Assembly: GCA_023254365.1 (NCBI GenBank) | Contig: JALRLQ010000006.1 | Location: 1 to 37,436 of the forward strand | DNA from: Candidatus Poseidonia sp. | Lineage (GTDB): Archaea; Thermoplasmatota; Poseidoniia; Poseidoniales; Poseidoniaceae | Reading direction: 5' to 3' | Length of the DNA stretch: 37,436 nucleotides | Shown here: one piece after another, positions 1 to 8,914 of the stretch | How positions within the stretch are numbered: the first letter of the stretch is position 1 | How the letters are laid out: each line of letters begins with the position of its first letter | Position numbers and translations under genes: made by a program | Notes under the pieces: model-generated | Databases searched by the model: none | Seen by the model: the letters and a program-made list of their open reading frames with translations, nothing else | What the model was told of the DNA's origin: nothing

Positions 1-585
1 CGAGAGCGCAACCTGGTCAAGGCCAATCAATTCATTCGCGACCGATCGGGGCTTCCAGCACCCCTCCAAGAAGAGGCAGCTCGCCTGTACCGACGTCTCT
101 CGAGCGAGGGCTTCGTCACCGGTCGTTCCATCGCCGGTGTCACCGCTGCCTGCACCTACCTCGTGGCTCGACAGGAAGAACTGCCGCGGCAGATTCCAGA
201 AATCGCTACCGCCTTTGACATCACGGAGAAAGATCTCTCCCGTTTGATTCGCCAGGTCTCCCGTCGATTGAACATGCACAAGATCACCGGACCCGATGAG
301 TACTTTGACAAATTCATCTCCGACCTCGGTCTTGAGCCAAGCATCCGTGGACCGCTCGATGCATTGTGGACGACCATTCAACCCCACGACGACGTGTGGC
401 AAGGAAAGAAACCAATGGGCGTTGCTGCTGCCCTGATTTACAAGGCTTGCAACGAGGCAGAAACGCCTCGAACGCAATCCGAAGTGTGCGCTGTTGCCAA
501 CGTCTCGGAAGTCACCCTGCGCGGCTTGCTTCGGTTGTTTGATGATTTGCTGCAAAAAATTGAGCAGTACAAAAACCTCCAGTGA
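1..585 (+). CDS. tfb: Transcription initiation factor IIB (TFB), 3' part only
   Basis: Archaeal TFB bridges TBP on the TATA box and RNA polymerase during promoter opening. The reading frame is open from the first base and ends at TGA 583-585, giving 194 residues; the N-terminal zinc ribbon, the B-finger and the start of the first cyclin repeat lie outside the window. Visible are the signature GRSIAGVTAACTYLVAR (about residues 41-57 of the fragment), typical of the TFIIB core repeat, and a second cyclin-fold repeat with a matching PMGVAAALIYKAC segment. The C-terminus is complete. The next gene begins at a GTG or ATG at or just after this stop, so the two are probably co-transcribed. Identification is firm; whether this is one of several TFB paralogs cannot be told. 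Confidence 0.95.
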   Translation, partial: RERNLVKANQFIRDRSGLPAPLQEEAARLYRRLSSEGFVTGRSIAGVTAACTYLVARQEELPRQIPEIATAFDITEKDLSRLIRQVSRRLNMHKITGPDEYFDKFISDLGLEPSIRGPLDALWTTIQPHDDVWQGKKPMGVAAALIYKACNEAETPRTQSEVCAVANVSEVTLRGLLRLFDDLLQKIEQYKNLQ

Positions 586-626
586 GCGACCCAACCTTGA
601 TGAACAACCCGTGTGAGGGTATCGCC

Positions 627-902
627 ATGGGGTTCAAAGCAAAGGCCCGAAAGCACCGCAAAGACGCCGGTGAAGATGACAAGAAGCCAAGCAAGGTCAC
701 CAAAGAAGGTGAATTGCCCTGTGGCATACGAGATTGTGACAACTTCGCTGACAAATCAATGGGTGGTCGGTCGCTCTCGATTGACGATGCCATTGACATG
801 TGGGGTGAAAGTGGTTACGAGGCCAGAAAGGGTCGCGTTCGCGTCTGTAAATCCTGCTACCGCAAGTGGAAGAAGGAAAGCAAAACCGACGAAATGTACT
901 GA
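627..902 (+). CDS. Small conserved basic protein with Cys pairs (possible zinc binder)
   Basis: I do not recognise a named family. The 91-residue product has a Lys-rich N-terminus (GFKAKARKHRKDAGEDDKK), then CGIRDCD and, near the C-terminus, VCKSCYRKWKKESK. The C-x4-C and C-x2-C pairs about 45 residues apart could bind one zinc, and the basic ends suggest nucleic-acid or ribosome contact; both are inference. The ATG at 627 is preferred because GAGGG lies about 7 bases upstream; an in-frame GTG at 582, overlapping the tfb stop, would add 15 residues. It directly follows tfb on the same strand, suggesting co-transcription. Confidence 0.6.
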   Translation: MGFKAKARKHRKDAGEDDKKPSKVTKEGELPCGIRDCDNFADKSMGGRSLSIDDAIDMWGESGYEARKGRVRVCKSCYRKWKKESKTDEMY

Positions 903-971
903 AGTTCACTTTCACCTTTCGTGCGAAGGGTGTTGGTAAGGATACAGTACCCCCTGCTCACCTCTTGCACC

Positions 972-1535
972 ATGAACGAACGAACAATTGTCAGGAGCCT
1001 CACCACCAACGAGGGTATACTGGTGGCCATGAACGACGGGTTGCTGGCTTGGAAACCAAACGATGGCCGACCAACAAGGACCCTCCTCGAAGGGCTTCCC
1101 ACCGTGCTTCTCGCCATGCGAGGCCCCATGGGTTGCGTTGACACGGTGGCTGTCGGCACGGCTGACGGTCATGTTCTGGTTCTGACCTTGCCCCGACTGG
1201 AAACGGTGACAAAATTCACCTTGGAGGCTGGAAGCATCCGTGCGCTCACCCTTGTGGGAGAGGGTACGATGACGTTCCTCGCCGGAACGCAGTTGGGCCA
1301 TGTGTTTCTTTTGGACGATGCTGCGCAAGTGCGTACCAAACTGACCTTTAGCATCGAAGGTCCGGTCTCAAGCTTGCATCTGGAGAGCGATTCGGTGCAC
1401 GTTCGAAGCGGTTGGATCCACCATGTGCGCTCATGGGATGGAACCAACCATCGCACGGACAACACGGCCGACCACTTTCGTACGACGCGCTACAAGCGAC
1501 TGGACAGAAGTTATCTTCTCCCCAACGCCGTTTAG
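972..1535 (+). CDS. Short WD40/beta-propeller-like protein
   Basis: A 187-residue protein with alternating short beta strands and repeated hydrophobic-x-G/D units (EGILVAMNDGLLAW, CVDTVAVGTADGHVLVL, MTFLAGTQLGHVFLL). This resembles three to four blades of a WD40/PQQ-type propeller, too few for a closed ring, so it may oligomerise or be a degenerate relative. No signal peptide or membrane segment is visible. ATG 972 is chosen over an in-frame GTG at 921 because the upstream residues are not propeller-like. The stop overlaps that of the convergent MBL-fold gene, and a T-rich stretch at 1541-1549 just after it could serve as an oligo-T terminator. Function unknown. Confidence 0.6.
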   Translation: MNERTIVRSLTTNEGILVAMNDGLLAWKPNDGRPTRTLLEGLPTVLLAMRGPMGCVDTVAVGTADGHVLVLTLPRLETVTKFTLEAGSIRALTLVGEGTMTFLAGTQLGHVFLLDDAAQVRTKLTFSIEGPVSSLHLESDSVHVRSGWIHHVRSWDGTNHRTDNTADHFRTTRYKRLDRSYLLPNAV

Positions 1536-2377
1536 ACCTGCTCTTTTTCTTCCAGTGGCCATGGCGTGATGGGCGTCAACCACAAGGCCGTTGGCGCAGG
1601 GCGGTGCCAAGACGAGGGTGGTTTGCCATCGTTCGCTATCGCCTCTTCAAAGAACGCCAAATGGCGGTTAAGCACGTCCTGAACGTGGTCCTGTCCGCGT
1701 ATAGCCGGACCTTGGAGAGGCACGACTGCTCGAAGGTTCAGTCGCTTGATGGTTTGCAGACTCGCCACGACCTCCATCAACGACCCGCCCGGTAAATCCC
1801 AGCGAGTGGGGCGGTCTGCACGAGGAATCAAGGCGCCCACGACCAAGGTCGACGCACTTGGAACGAGGTAGCCCATGCCATCGGGAGCGTGCCCGGGCAG
1901 TGCGATGGCCTGAACCTCTCCCTCACCCAACGGGAACACGTCCTGATCGTTCACCGGTTGTGTTGGTGTCCGGGGCATGTCCGAATCGTATCGGTTCGCC
2001 CAGGTGGTGAAAAAATCGCCGTTCTCGAGCGCCGCTTGGCCGTCCGGGTGGATGTGAATGGGAGCGTTTCGAAACGCTTCGGAGAGGTGAAGTGCGCCAC
2101 CTGAAACAGGGAACCGGCGGGAGGTGAGGAGGATTCGGTCCAGCACCTCCTCGGGCAATTGGCCAAGAAGGCGTTCAACCTGCAACGATTGGTACCACGA
2201 AGTACCTGCATCGATGAGCACGTGGCCCAATGTTCCTGAGACAAGCACGACGTTGCCGTCGTGATGAATGCCCGGAAGTCGCGTCACCTTCACACTTGAC
2301 CGATGAAGGCCTCGTCCTTGAAGATACCCAAATGGGGCGGTTGCGATTAAATAGGGGGATTCGGTCGCCCGTTCCAT
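1532..2377 (-). CDS. MBL-fold protein with lost metal-binding residues
   Basis: The 281-residue product has the metallo-beta-lactamase fold pattern: [10 protein letters not shown] (about 51-60), a strand ending [28 protein letters not shown] (161-172) and TLVVGALIP. The metal ligands are largely gone. Where T-H-x-H-x-D-H is expected the protein reads TSRRFPV (85-91), the D of the usual GD motif is Ala182, and the last His is replaced in VPLQGP; only the His of GHAPD remains. It is therefore probably not a dinuclear-metal hydrolase and may be structural, regulatory or a binding protein. The ATG at 2377 lies in the same CCATGG as the opposite L40e start. GTG at 2293, giving VKVTRLPG, is an equally natural start for the fold and would avoid overlapping the L40e promoter. 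Confidence 0.75.
   Translation of the reverse strand: MERATESPYLIATAPFGYLQGRGLHRSSVKVTRLPGIHHDGNVVLVSGTLGHVLIDAGTSWYQSLQVERLLGQLPEEVLDRILLTSRRFPVSGGALHLSEAFRNAPIHIHPDGQAALENGDFFTTWANRYDSDMPRTPTQPVNDQDVFPLGEGEVQAIALPGHAPDGMGYLVPSASTLVVGALIPRADRPTRWDLPGGSLMEVVASLQTIKRLNLRAVVPLQGPAIRGQDHVQDVLNRHLAFFEEAIANDGKPPSSWHRPAPTALWLTPITPWPLEEKEQV
2345..2353 (+). promoter_or_regulatory. TATA box for the L40e gene
   Basis: An A/T-rich GATTAAATA stretch in GC-rich surroundings is centred about 27 bases before the L40e ATG, the spacing expected when archaeal transcription starts at the start codon. No Shine-Dalgarno site precedes the ATG, which supports a leaderless mRNA. The box lies inside the opposite MBL-fold reading frame if that gene starts at 2377. 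Confidence 0.55.
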
Positions 2378-2525
2378 GGCACGATTCCCTGAAGCAGAAG
2401 CCCGCATGCTTCGCCGCAAAATCTGCATGCGCTGCAACGCCCGTAATGCGGTTCGCGCCGTGCGCTGCCGAAAGTGCAGCTACAAGGGCTTGCGCCCCAA
2501 GAACATTGAGCGAAAGGGCAACTGA
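2376..2525 (+). CDS. rpl40e: 50S ribosomal protein L40e
   Basis: This 49-codon gene encodes the archaeal version of the small zinc-binding large-subunit protein L40e. The sequence is very basic and carries the zinc motif C-x2-C ... C-x2-C: ICMRCNAR followed by [12 protein letters not shown], with the typical ending KNIERKG. The length is normal for archaeal L40e, which lacks the ubiquitin fusion found in eukaryotes. A TATA box sits 27 bases upstream and no ribosome-binding site is seen, so it is probably leaderless. Its start codon shares the CCATGG palindrome with the opposite MBL-fold gene, and its stop is 5 bases from that of the convergent prepilin peptidase gene. Confidence 0.95.
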   Translation: MARFPEAEARMLRRKICMRCNARNAVRAVRCRKCSYKGLRPKNIERKGN

Positions 2526-2530
2526 TCGCT

Positions 2531-3526
2531 CTAACTCATCCAAACCAACAGCAACGTGGTTGGATCACCAATCAGTACGAGCGGAAGCACGGCTGGGAAC
2601 AAGAACACGAGAAGTGGCATCTTGTAACTGACCCAAACGCGTTCAATACCGGCGTTGCGAAGACGTTCCAGATGGTCGTCGAGGGCTGCTTCTGTGGGCG
2701 TGTGCCGTGGAGCTCGTGCGTGGTGGACGGGCATGATCCGTCCATCCGGCATCTCCATCACATCGGTCAACAACCACACGTGACGTTGCTTGACATCCGT
2801 CACCGGCATCACCGAGGCATGCCATGCAAGCTTCATGTCACGAAGTGAACGCAGGCTGCCTCGCTTTATGTTCAAGGCGAGCATGAAGAGAGGAATCAAC
2901 AGGAACGCTAAACCGCCCCAGATGAGCAAGGCGACGCTCACCGGAAGGGCGACCACCGATGGCTCGCCAACATCACTCAACGGGAGAGGAACCGTTGCCC
3001 AGGATGGGAACGTCAACGTGACCCACATCAACGCCTTCGCATCGGCTCCGCCGTGCAGCAAACGAAGTCGCCAAGCGAGGTCGATGAACAAAATGACGAA
3101 GAACACCGCTGCTGTTTTCCACCACAAAATGCCAAGCGGGTCACCTTCGTTGAGAAGTACATCCATGGGCGTTGTGGACTGGTATCGCAAAGCCCCCGCC
3201 ACGGCACCAACGGCAGCCGAAATGTACCAAAACAGAAACACACGATCTATCCATGAACCTGCGGCAGCGTCCTTTAGTGTTGGTCGACCGAACACCGAGA
3301 TGCTGGCATAGGCCACCACGCCTGCAGCGGTGAGGTAAATCGTCCAGTCGGCGCCGGCAACCATCAATTCCAACGCCCAGATGAAAATTGCAGGTTTGGC
3401 CCAAACAATCCAGTGCTCGTTGGGAACACGCCGTTCTTTGTGGTCCATCCAAGCGGCCCACCCCATACCGAGAAGCAACACCGCCACTCGGGTCCACCCG
3501 AGAATGGCTTCGTTGGTTGCCTCCAT
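2531..3526 (-). CDS. Archaeal prepilin/preflagellin peptidase (A24 family, FlaK/PibD-like)
   Basis: A 331-residue polytopic membrane aspartic protease of the GxGD type, which in archaea removes class III signal peptides from archaellins, pilins and some binding proteins. The first catalytic Asp lies in WMDHKERRVPNEHW (D28), after the first membrane helix; the D-x-x-x-R-x-(V/I)-P-N context is diagnostic. The second is in HGGADAKALM (D162), the archaeal variant of GxGD. About six membrane segments surround these. A cytosolic-looking C-terminal region (about 225-300) followed by a last hydrophobic helix makes it longer than minimal FlaK, like archaeal A24 enzymes with an extra C-terminal domain. 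No pilin or archaellin gene is in the window. Confidence 0.9.
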   Translation of the reverse strand: MEATNEAILGWTRVAVLLLGMGWAAWMDHKERRVPNEHWIVWAKPAIFIWALELMVAGADWTIYLTAAGVVAYASISVFGRPTLKDAAAGSWIDRVFLFWYISAAVGAVAGALRYQSTTPMDVLLNEGDPLGILWWKTAAVFFVILFIDLAWRLRLLHGGADAKALMWVTLTFPSWATVPLPLSDVGEPSVVALPVSVALLIWGGLAFLLIPLFMLALNIKRGSLRSLRDMKLAWHASVMPVTDVKQRHVWLLTDVMEMPDGRIMPVHHARAPRHTPTEAALDDHLERLRNAGIERVWVSYKMPLLVFLFPAVLPLVLIGDPTTLLLVWMS

Positions 3527-3589
3527 GGGTCAACCACGGCGGCCATCAACTTAAAGACGGTCACCGTTTAGCCGTAATTGCGTGCTTCC

Positions 3590-3596
3590 AGGTGAT
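3590..3596 (+). promoter_or_regulatory. Shine-Dalgarno site deciding the UPF0147 start
   Basis: AGGTGAT matches the 3' end of archaeal 16S rRNA over seven bases and ends 4 bases before the ATG at 3601. It overlaps an alternative in-frame ATG at 3595, which therefore cannot use it, so 3601 is the better start. Confidence 0.6.
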
Positions 3597-3600
3597 GAAC

Positions 3601-3867
3601 ATGAACATCGAAGAACGACTCGAACAAGTGGCCACCGTCATCAATCAAATCGATGACCCAAAGGTGCCTCGAAACATTCGCCGCCAAGCCAAGGAAGCCT
3701 GTGAAAACTGGCTGTTGAACAAAGGCAAGAAGTTGGACGTTCGCATTGCGATGGCCCAATCAAAGTTGGAGGAACTTTACGAAGACCCCAACATCCCACC
3801 CGAGTTTGGCACACTGATTTTGACCATCAACACCGAACTTGAACGGATTCTCACCGAAGTGCTCTGA
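3601..3867 (+). CDS. UPF0147 family protein
   Basis: An 88-residue, almost wholly helical acidic protein beginning MNIEERLEQVATVINQI and containing DPKVPRNIRRQAKEA, the conserved core of UPF0147, a family found across archaea whose molecular role is unknown. Length and motif order agree with the family. The start is fixed by a strong Shine-Dalgarno match (3590-3596). It lies between two genes on the other strand; its TGA abuts the TGA of the AI-2E transporter gene head to tail within TGATCA. Confidence 0.9.
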   Translation: MNIEERLEQVATVINQIDDPKVPRNIRRQAKEACENWLLNKGKKLDVRIAMAQSKLEELYEDPNIPPEFGTLILTINTELERILTEVL

Positions 3868-5298
3868 TCACTCTTCTTCGGTGAAATCAAGAGCAAACAC
3901 GAGTTTTCCGAGGAACAAGCGTTCTTTCACGCTGAGTTTTCCTTCGCTGACAATGGCCTCGAACTGCTCACTCCACTTTTTCTTGTCCGGCATTGAATTG
4001 ATGCCGACGCGAACAAGCGATATTTGGTCGAGGGTGAGGCGTCCTCGGCGAAGTGCATACTCGGCAGCAATGCGTGCCGAAATCAGTTTCACTTCGTCAT
4101 CGGAATAACCGAGAACGGTTTGCAAGTCGTTGAGCATCCGTTCTTCGTAGGCCGTGATACGTCCGTCCTTGATGGCTTCACGCCATGCTTCTTCCAACGT
4201 CGGCGCACGCTCAGAAAGGAGAATGGCCAAGGGACGAGTTGCATCGATGTTCTCGAGAACGATTTTCAAAATCACCACCAGCGGGATGGAGAGAATCATA
4301 CCCACAATGCCCCAAACCCAGAAGGAGAACGCCGTCACGACCAACAACAAGACCGGTGAGATATCGAGCGCTCGCCCAGCCCAGCGTGTTTCGATGATGT
4401 TGCCCCACAATTGTTGGTTCGTTAGCAACAAGACCGAGAGGAAGATGAGCAGGGCTGGGTCAAGCAAAATGAACCCGAGAATCAACGGCGGAATGGTTGC
4501 CAGCAGTGAACCGATGTAAGGGACATAGTTGAGCAGGAACGTCAGCAAGGCCCAGGTGAACCAGAGGTCAATGCCAAAGGCCAGCATGATGATACCGGCA
4601 CAAACACCGGTTCCAAAACCAACGCCGGTTTTGACCACCACGTAGGTGTTGACACTGGCTTCAATTTGGTCTCGAATCATGTGAACCCGTTCACTCGCCC
4701 CACCGGGATAGGCTCGCTCGATGCGCCCCGGCAACAAACTCGCTTCAAAAATGATGAAGAGCAAGAAAAACAGAACCGTCACACCGGTGACGAAGAACAT
4801 CCCCACGCTTGAGAGAAGCGAACCGATGGCATCGGTCAGTCCTGAACCTTCGGAGAGCACACCCATGCTGCCAAGATCTTCATCCAAGGTTCCGTTGGGC
4901 TCCGCTCCGGCATCCAAGATGCTCTTCCCAATCAGCGGCATGCCTTTGACATCCATCCAACGATCGTTCATTTTGTCCGTGTATTCGTTCATGCGCTCCT
5001 CATCGTCAAGGAAGTTCGCCGTTTGCTGATAGGCGAAGAAACCGGCGCTGAGCACGATCAGAATGGCCAGCATGAGCATGGTGATGTAGGAAAGCATCAG
5101 CGGGAAACCCTTCTTGGAGAGGAAGTCCGCACCGGGTTTCAGCACAAAGTAGGTCCCAAGAGCGATGAACAGTGGCTGGAGAACATCGACCAGTTGGATG
5201 AGCCAAATCGTCACCAAGGTCATGATGATGGCCGCGTGAGAAAGCACCGTCAACCGGTTGCGAAACTGTTGACTGTTCCACGTCGCAGTGTCTTCCAT
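3868..5298 (-). CDS. AI-2E/PerM-family membrane transporter with a C-terminal helical domain
   Basis: The first 380 or so residues form a PerM/AI-2E-type transporter: two early membrane helices, a soluble insert (about 80-150), a long pair of helices around VTVLFFLLFIIFEAS, and the family core LLTFLLNYVPYIGSLLATIPP followed by NIIETRWAGRALDISPVLLLVV. Members have been linked to AI-2 export or Na+/H+ exchange, so substrate is not predictable. Unlike standard members (about 350 residues) it has a further 95-residue soluble tail with two similar units, DGRITAYEERMLNDL and EGKLSVKERLFLGKL, resembling TerB-like acidic helical repeats. The ATG at 5298 is used; a GTG at 5322 lies one base after the upstream MFS stop, so the two genes are almost certainly in one operon. 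Confidence 0.85.
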   Translation of the reverse strand: MEDTATWNSQQFRNRLTVLSHAAIIMTLVTIWLIQLVDVLQPLFIALGTYFVLKPGADFLSKKGFPLMLSYITMLMLAILIVLSAGFFAYQQTANFLDDEERMNEYTDKMNDRWMDVKGMPLIGKSILDAGAEPNGTLDEDLGSMGVLSEGSGLTDAIGSLLSSVGMFFVTGVTVLFFLLFIIFEASLLPGRIERAYPGGASERVHMIRDQIEASVNTYVVVKTGVGFGTGVCAGIIMLAFGIDLWFTWALLTFLLNYVPYIGSLLATIPPLILGFILLDPALLIFLSVLLLTNQQLWGNIIETRWAGRALDISPVLLLVVTAFSFWVWGIVGMILSIPLVVILKIVLENIDATRPLAILLSERAPTLEEAWREAIKDGRITAYEERMLNDLQTVLGYSDDEVKLISARIAAEYALRRGRLTLDQISLVRVGINSMPDKKKWSEQFEAIVSEGKLSVKERLFLGKLVFALDFTEEE

Positions 5299-5323
5299 GC
5301 ACCGTTGAATCTTGATGACCACT

Positions 5324-6730
5324 TCAAGACTTCTGCCCCGCCTGCGGGGTTGCAGATTCTGGATTCAGGTCGGGTAGGTTGGGAAGACGAAGGGTCAACA
5401 CGGCAGAAATCACCATGAGCAATCCACACAGATGGAAGGCCGTGTGATAATCAAACGGATAGGTTCCACCGATGGTGAGTTCCCAAACGAAACCACCGGA
5501 CAGCGGCCCGAGGATGCGAGCAAAGGCAGTGAGCGATTCTTGAGCACCCATCACCACGCCGAGGTCGTACCCTTCCTCGCGTGCCATTCGGGTTAGGTAG
5601 GTGCTGGAAGAGGGCTGGAACAACCCGTTTCCAATAGCAATGCAGGAACAGACCAACAACATCTGCAGCCACACCAACGAGGAGGTGGTGTAGGGCAGGA
5701 GGGTGAGTCCCAGTCCCGTGCTGAAGATGGACATTGGAATCAATCGCCGGGTTCCAAAACGCCGGGTTAACGGGCCGATGAGAGCCGCTTGGGTGAGGAT
5801 GCCCAGCAGGCCGATCATGGCGAAAATACGTCCGTTGTCCTGTTCGGAGAAGCCCAACCCTCCGTTGGCGACATTCATCTCAGTGTACAAAATGAACACA
5901 GCGTGCATCACGGTGAAGCCGAAAATAAACAACATCGACACCCAAATCATTGCGCCAATGCCCGAGGTACGAAGCATGGCCGATGAGTTTGACATGACAG
6001 ATACCATTTGGCTTCTCCACGACCGCCGTTCCTTTGAGGTGGCCTTTGCGGTCAGGTCCACCGATTCGGGGAGTTTGAAGTAGGCGAGAATCAACGAACC
6101 CGTCGACAACACGCTTGCTATCACACACGGCAACAGATAGGGATAGGTGTCAAAGACGGTTCCAACGAACACATCCCATCGTTCAGCAGGACTGGAAAAC
6201 TCGCCGCCCAGGAAGGGGCCGATGGTGAAGCCGAGGCCAAACGCCGCCCCGATAAGACCCATGCGCGTGGCGAGTTGTTGTGGCGTGCTCACGTCACCAA
6301 TGTAGGCTCTTGCAACGGCGATGTTGCCGTTGAACACACCGGCGAAGAAACGCATGGCGAGCGCAAACAGCAAGGTGTTGGAAAAGCCAAACGCCGTGAA
6401 AAAGACGGTGTTGCCGACCAAGCCAATCATCAAAATCGGTCGTCGACCGATGCGGTCGGACAGCGCCCCCCAGAAGGGTGAAGAGAGAAATTGTGCGGCC
6501 GAGTAAGCCGTCATCAGCAAGCCCACCCAAAGACCGACCTGGACCACGCCTTCAGCAGAAGCCAAGTCCTTGACCAAGTAGGTGAGGAAGGGAATGATGA
6601 TGCCGAAACCAATCATGTCGATCATGGTGACCATGAACAGGACCAGAAGGGCGCCTTTGCTGGCGTCCGTTGCTCTGTTGGTATCTTCGGTCACTGGTTG
6701 CGCGGTTTGCTCTCGCCTTTTTCTAATCAA
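5324..6730 (-). CDS. MFS transporter, tetracycline/drug-exporter-like
   Basis: A 468-residue, 12-helix Major Facilitator protein. Helix 1 reads LVLFMVTMIDMIGFGIIIPF, and the loop between helices 2 and 3 holds the canonical motif A, GALSDRIGRRPILM, with conserved D, R and G. ARAYIGDVS and GLIGAAFGLGFTIGPFLGG fit the TetA-like drug:H+ antiporter subfamily (motif C in helix 5). Substrate is unknown. The reading frame starts at TTG 6730 or GTG 6694, as no ATG exists before helix 1; both leave a short charged N-terminus. Its stop is next to the start of the AI-2E-type gene. It lies 39 bases after the LonB stop on the same strand. Confidence 0.88.
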   Translation of the reverse strand: MIRKRREQTAQPVTEDTNRATDASKGALLVLFMVTMIDMIGFGIIIPFLTYLVKDLASAEGVVQVGLWVGLLMTAYSAAQFLSSPFWGALSDRIGRRPILMIGLVGNTVFFTAFGFSNTLLFALAMRFFAGVFNGNIAVARAYIGDVSTPQQLATRMGLIGAAFGLGFTIGPFLGGEFSSPAERWDVFVGTVFDTYPYLLPCVIASVLSTGSLILAYFKLPESVDLTAKATSKERRSWRSQMVSVMSNSSAMLRTSGIGAMIWVSMLFIFGFTVMHAVFILYTEMNVANGGLGFSEQDNGRIFAMIGLLGILTQAALIGPLTRRFGTRRLIPMSIFSTGLGLTLLPYTTSSLVWLQMLLVCSCIAIGNGLFQPSSSTYLTRMAREEGYDLGVVMGAQESLTAFARILGPLSGGFVWELTIGGTYPFDYHTAFHLCGLLMVISAVLTLRLPNLPDLNPESATPQAGQKS

Positions 6731-6769
6731 CCACGATAACGTGCGAAGAGGACCTTGTTTTCAAGGCCT

Positions 6770-8839
6770 TCACACAAGCGAAATCTTGCTTTGGACGTCG
6801 GGCGTGAGCCGGTCGATCACCGCTTCAAGGCGTTCAACCAAGCCGGCCTTTTGTTCGTGCTTGATCAGAGCGTACATCATGACCTCGTCCAAGGTGTCAA
6901 CGGCTACCACTTCCACCATGTTTTCGAAGCGGTCGTCAAGGAGCACATCTTGCATGTTGGCGCGAGGCACCACGATGGTCTTCACACCGGAGCGAGCAGC
7001 GGCCTCAATCTTGGCCGTTACGCCGCCGATAGGCAACACTTCTCCACGAACGGAAAGCGAGCCGGTCATGGCCAAGTCCTGACGAATCGGGATGTTTTCG
7101 AGGGCCGAGATGATGGCGGTGGCGATGGTGATGGAGGCCGAATCGCCGTCAACGCCGTGGGTGTCCACGAATTGAATATGGATGTCGTAATCGGAAATGT
7201 CCTTGCCGGTGAGTTTCTTGATGACAGCACTGACGTTGGTGACGCTTTCCTTGGCGAGGTCTGAAAGACCGCCAGTGGCATGAATCTTGCCTCCACCGCC
7301 CTGAGAGGGCGTGACCAATGCCTCAACGGGCAGCATGATACCACTGAAATCGGACAGCCCTGAATTGGCACCCAGCACCGCAAGCCCATTCACTCGGCCA
7401 ACACGTTCACCGGTGTTGACCAGCATGGCGTAGTCTTGGCGACGTTCAATCATGCGGTCGGCAACTTGTTGCTCGAGGGGTTTGGCGATGTTGCGAGCAC
7501 CGAGCACGTGTTCAGCTGACGTGAACGGAGCGCCAGCCTCAACGGCTAAATCGCCAGCGATGCGCACCAAACCGCCGAGTTCACGGAGACGAAGGGACAA
7601 TTTTCCTCGACGACCGGCACGACGCTGTGCTTCTCGCAGGATGATGGCCACCGCACTCTTGTCAAAGTGTGGAATCTCACGAACGGTGTCTTTGTCTCGC
7701 AACACCTCTTGCGCGATGAAACGAATCAGACGTCGGCGATTGCGGGACGTGTCGGGCATCTCTGAATTGACATACACCTCGTAACCGTAGCCGCGAATAC
7801 GGCTGCGGAGGGCCGGGTGCATGCCCTGGATGGCATCGAGGTTACCCGCAGCGATGAGAATGAAGTCACACGGCACGGGTTCGGTTTTGGTCAGGGCTCC
7901 AGAAGAACGCTCGGAGCGACCCGAGATAGGGAAAGCACGGTCCTGCATGGCGGTCAGCAATGCCTGTTGTTCCTCCAATCGGAGGAGGTTGATCTCATCG
8001 ATGTAGAGCACACCCTTGTGAGCACGGTGAATCGCTCCCGGTTCGACACGGTCGTGGGCCGGTGTTTCCATACCACCGGATTGGAACGGGTCGTGGCGGA
8101 CATCGCCAAGGAGGGAACCTGACAGCGTCGCCGTAGCGTCGATAAACGGTGGTAGTTCGTTCAAATCGTGTTTGACAAGGACCTTTGGAATGCGGCTATC
8201 GTCCACGGCGCCCAATCGGCTTCGAATGAACATGTAGCCGAACACCAGAAGGAAACCACCGAACAGCAAGGTGAACAAGTCACCCGATTGGAGAGCGGCG
8301 ATGAGGAGCAGGAAACCGATTGCAGCGAAGGCAATGAAGAGCATGCGTTGCGACTTCTCCCGCTGTTGGCGAATCGCTTCCTTTTGCACTTTGACGATGC
8401 GTTCTGCACGACCGGCCGGGACGGTTCGCACACGAGGGACGTTTTCATCGTCCTCGTTGGGGTAGACCAAGACATCTTCGAGCGCATCCTTGGGAAGCAA
8501 GTCGGTCATGGACCGAGCCAACATGGACTTCCCCGTGCCGGGGTCCCCAATCATCAACATGTGTCGGCGTTGTTCCGCGGCTTTTTTGATGACCACCGAG
8601 CCGGCTTCTTGGCCGATCACTTGGTCGACAAGTCGCTCGGGAATGGGCACATCCGCCGTGGATTCGAAGTCGACTGATGCAATCCATTCTTCAACAGAGG
8701 TTGCGAGAACTTCGTCTGCTCCGGTAGGCTCGGGAGCCCAGACCGTCACCGCATCGTCGGCGGTCGTCTCCGCTTCTGTGTCCAGCAACGGAACCTCTTC
8801 CGTTGTTGGCTCACCCGCATCAACTGGTTCTTCGGCCAC
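6770..8839 (-). CDS. lonB: Membrane-anchored ATP-dependent protease LonB
   Basis: Archaeal LonB degrades misfolded and regulatory proteins at the cytoplasmic face of the membrane. In order: an unusual acidic Glu/Thr-rich N-terminus (about 1-60), AAA+ Walker A GDPGTGKS (98-105), two membrane helices inserted in the ATPase domain (about 167-205, the archaeal LonB hallmark), Walker [12 protein letters not shown] (276-286), sensor and arginine-finger region, and a C-terminal protease domain with catalytic Ser567 in VDGDSA and Lys610 in GGVTAK. The length (689 aa) is typical plus the acidic extension. GTG 8839 is preferred since AGGAGAGGA lies 6 bases upstream; GTG at 8857 is an alternative. It follows the 1158-residue surface protein gene by 57-75 bases on the same strand. 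Confidence 0.95.
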   Translation of the reverse strand: MAEEPVDAGEPTTEEVPLLDTEAETTADDAVTVWAPEPTGADEVLATSVEEWIASVDFESTADVPIPERLVDQVIGQEAGSVVIKKAAEQRRHMLMIGDPGTGKSMLARSMTDLLPKDALEDVLVYPNEDDENVPRVRTVPAGRAERIVKVQKEAIRQQREKSQRMLFIAFAAIGFLLLIAALQSGDLFTLLFGGFLLVFGYMFIRSRLGAVDDSRIPKVLVKHDLNELPPFIDATATLSGSLLGDVRHDPFQSGGMETPAHDRVEPGAIHRAHKGVLYIDEINLLRLEEQQALLTAMQDRAFPISGRSERSSGALTKTEPVPCDFILIAAGNLDAIQGMHPALRSRIRGYGYEVYVNSEMPDTSRNRRRLIRFIAQEVLRDKDTVREIPHFDKSAVAIILREAQRRAGRRGKLSLRLRELGGLVRIAGDLAVEAGAPFTSAEHVLGARNIAKPLEQQVADRMIERRQDYAMLVNTGERVGRVNGLAVLGANSGLSDFSGIMLPVEALVTPSQGGGGKIHATGGLSDLAKESVTNVSAVIKKLTGKDISDYDIHIQFVDTHGVDGDSASITIATAIISALENIPIRQDLAMTGSLSVRGEVLPIGGVTAKIEAAARSGVKTIVVPRANMQDVLLDDRFENMVEVVAVDTLDEVMMYALIKHEQKAGLVERLEAVIDRLTPDVQSKISLV

Positions 8840-8886
8840 GATACTTCCTCTCCTCACTCCCCTTTAGGGCTATGCTTTTTCATCAA

Positions 8887-8898
8887 CCCTGTCAAGGG
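8887..8898. other. Short inverted repeat between surface-protein and lonB genes
   Basis: CCCT-GTCA-AGGG can form a 4-bp hairpin in the 57-base gap after the surface-protein stop. It lacks a following T-run on the minus strand, so it is a weak candidate for a terminator or RNA-processing site. Confidence 0.25.
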
Positions 8899-8914
8899 AT
8901 GATAAATCTTGCAA

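Noticed and set aside
8870..8914. Intrinsic terminator after the 1158-residue gene
   Set aside because: The 4-bp hairpin lacks a following T-run on the transcribed strand; it was kept only as a weak inverted repeat.
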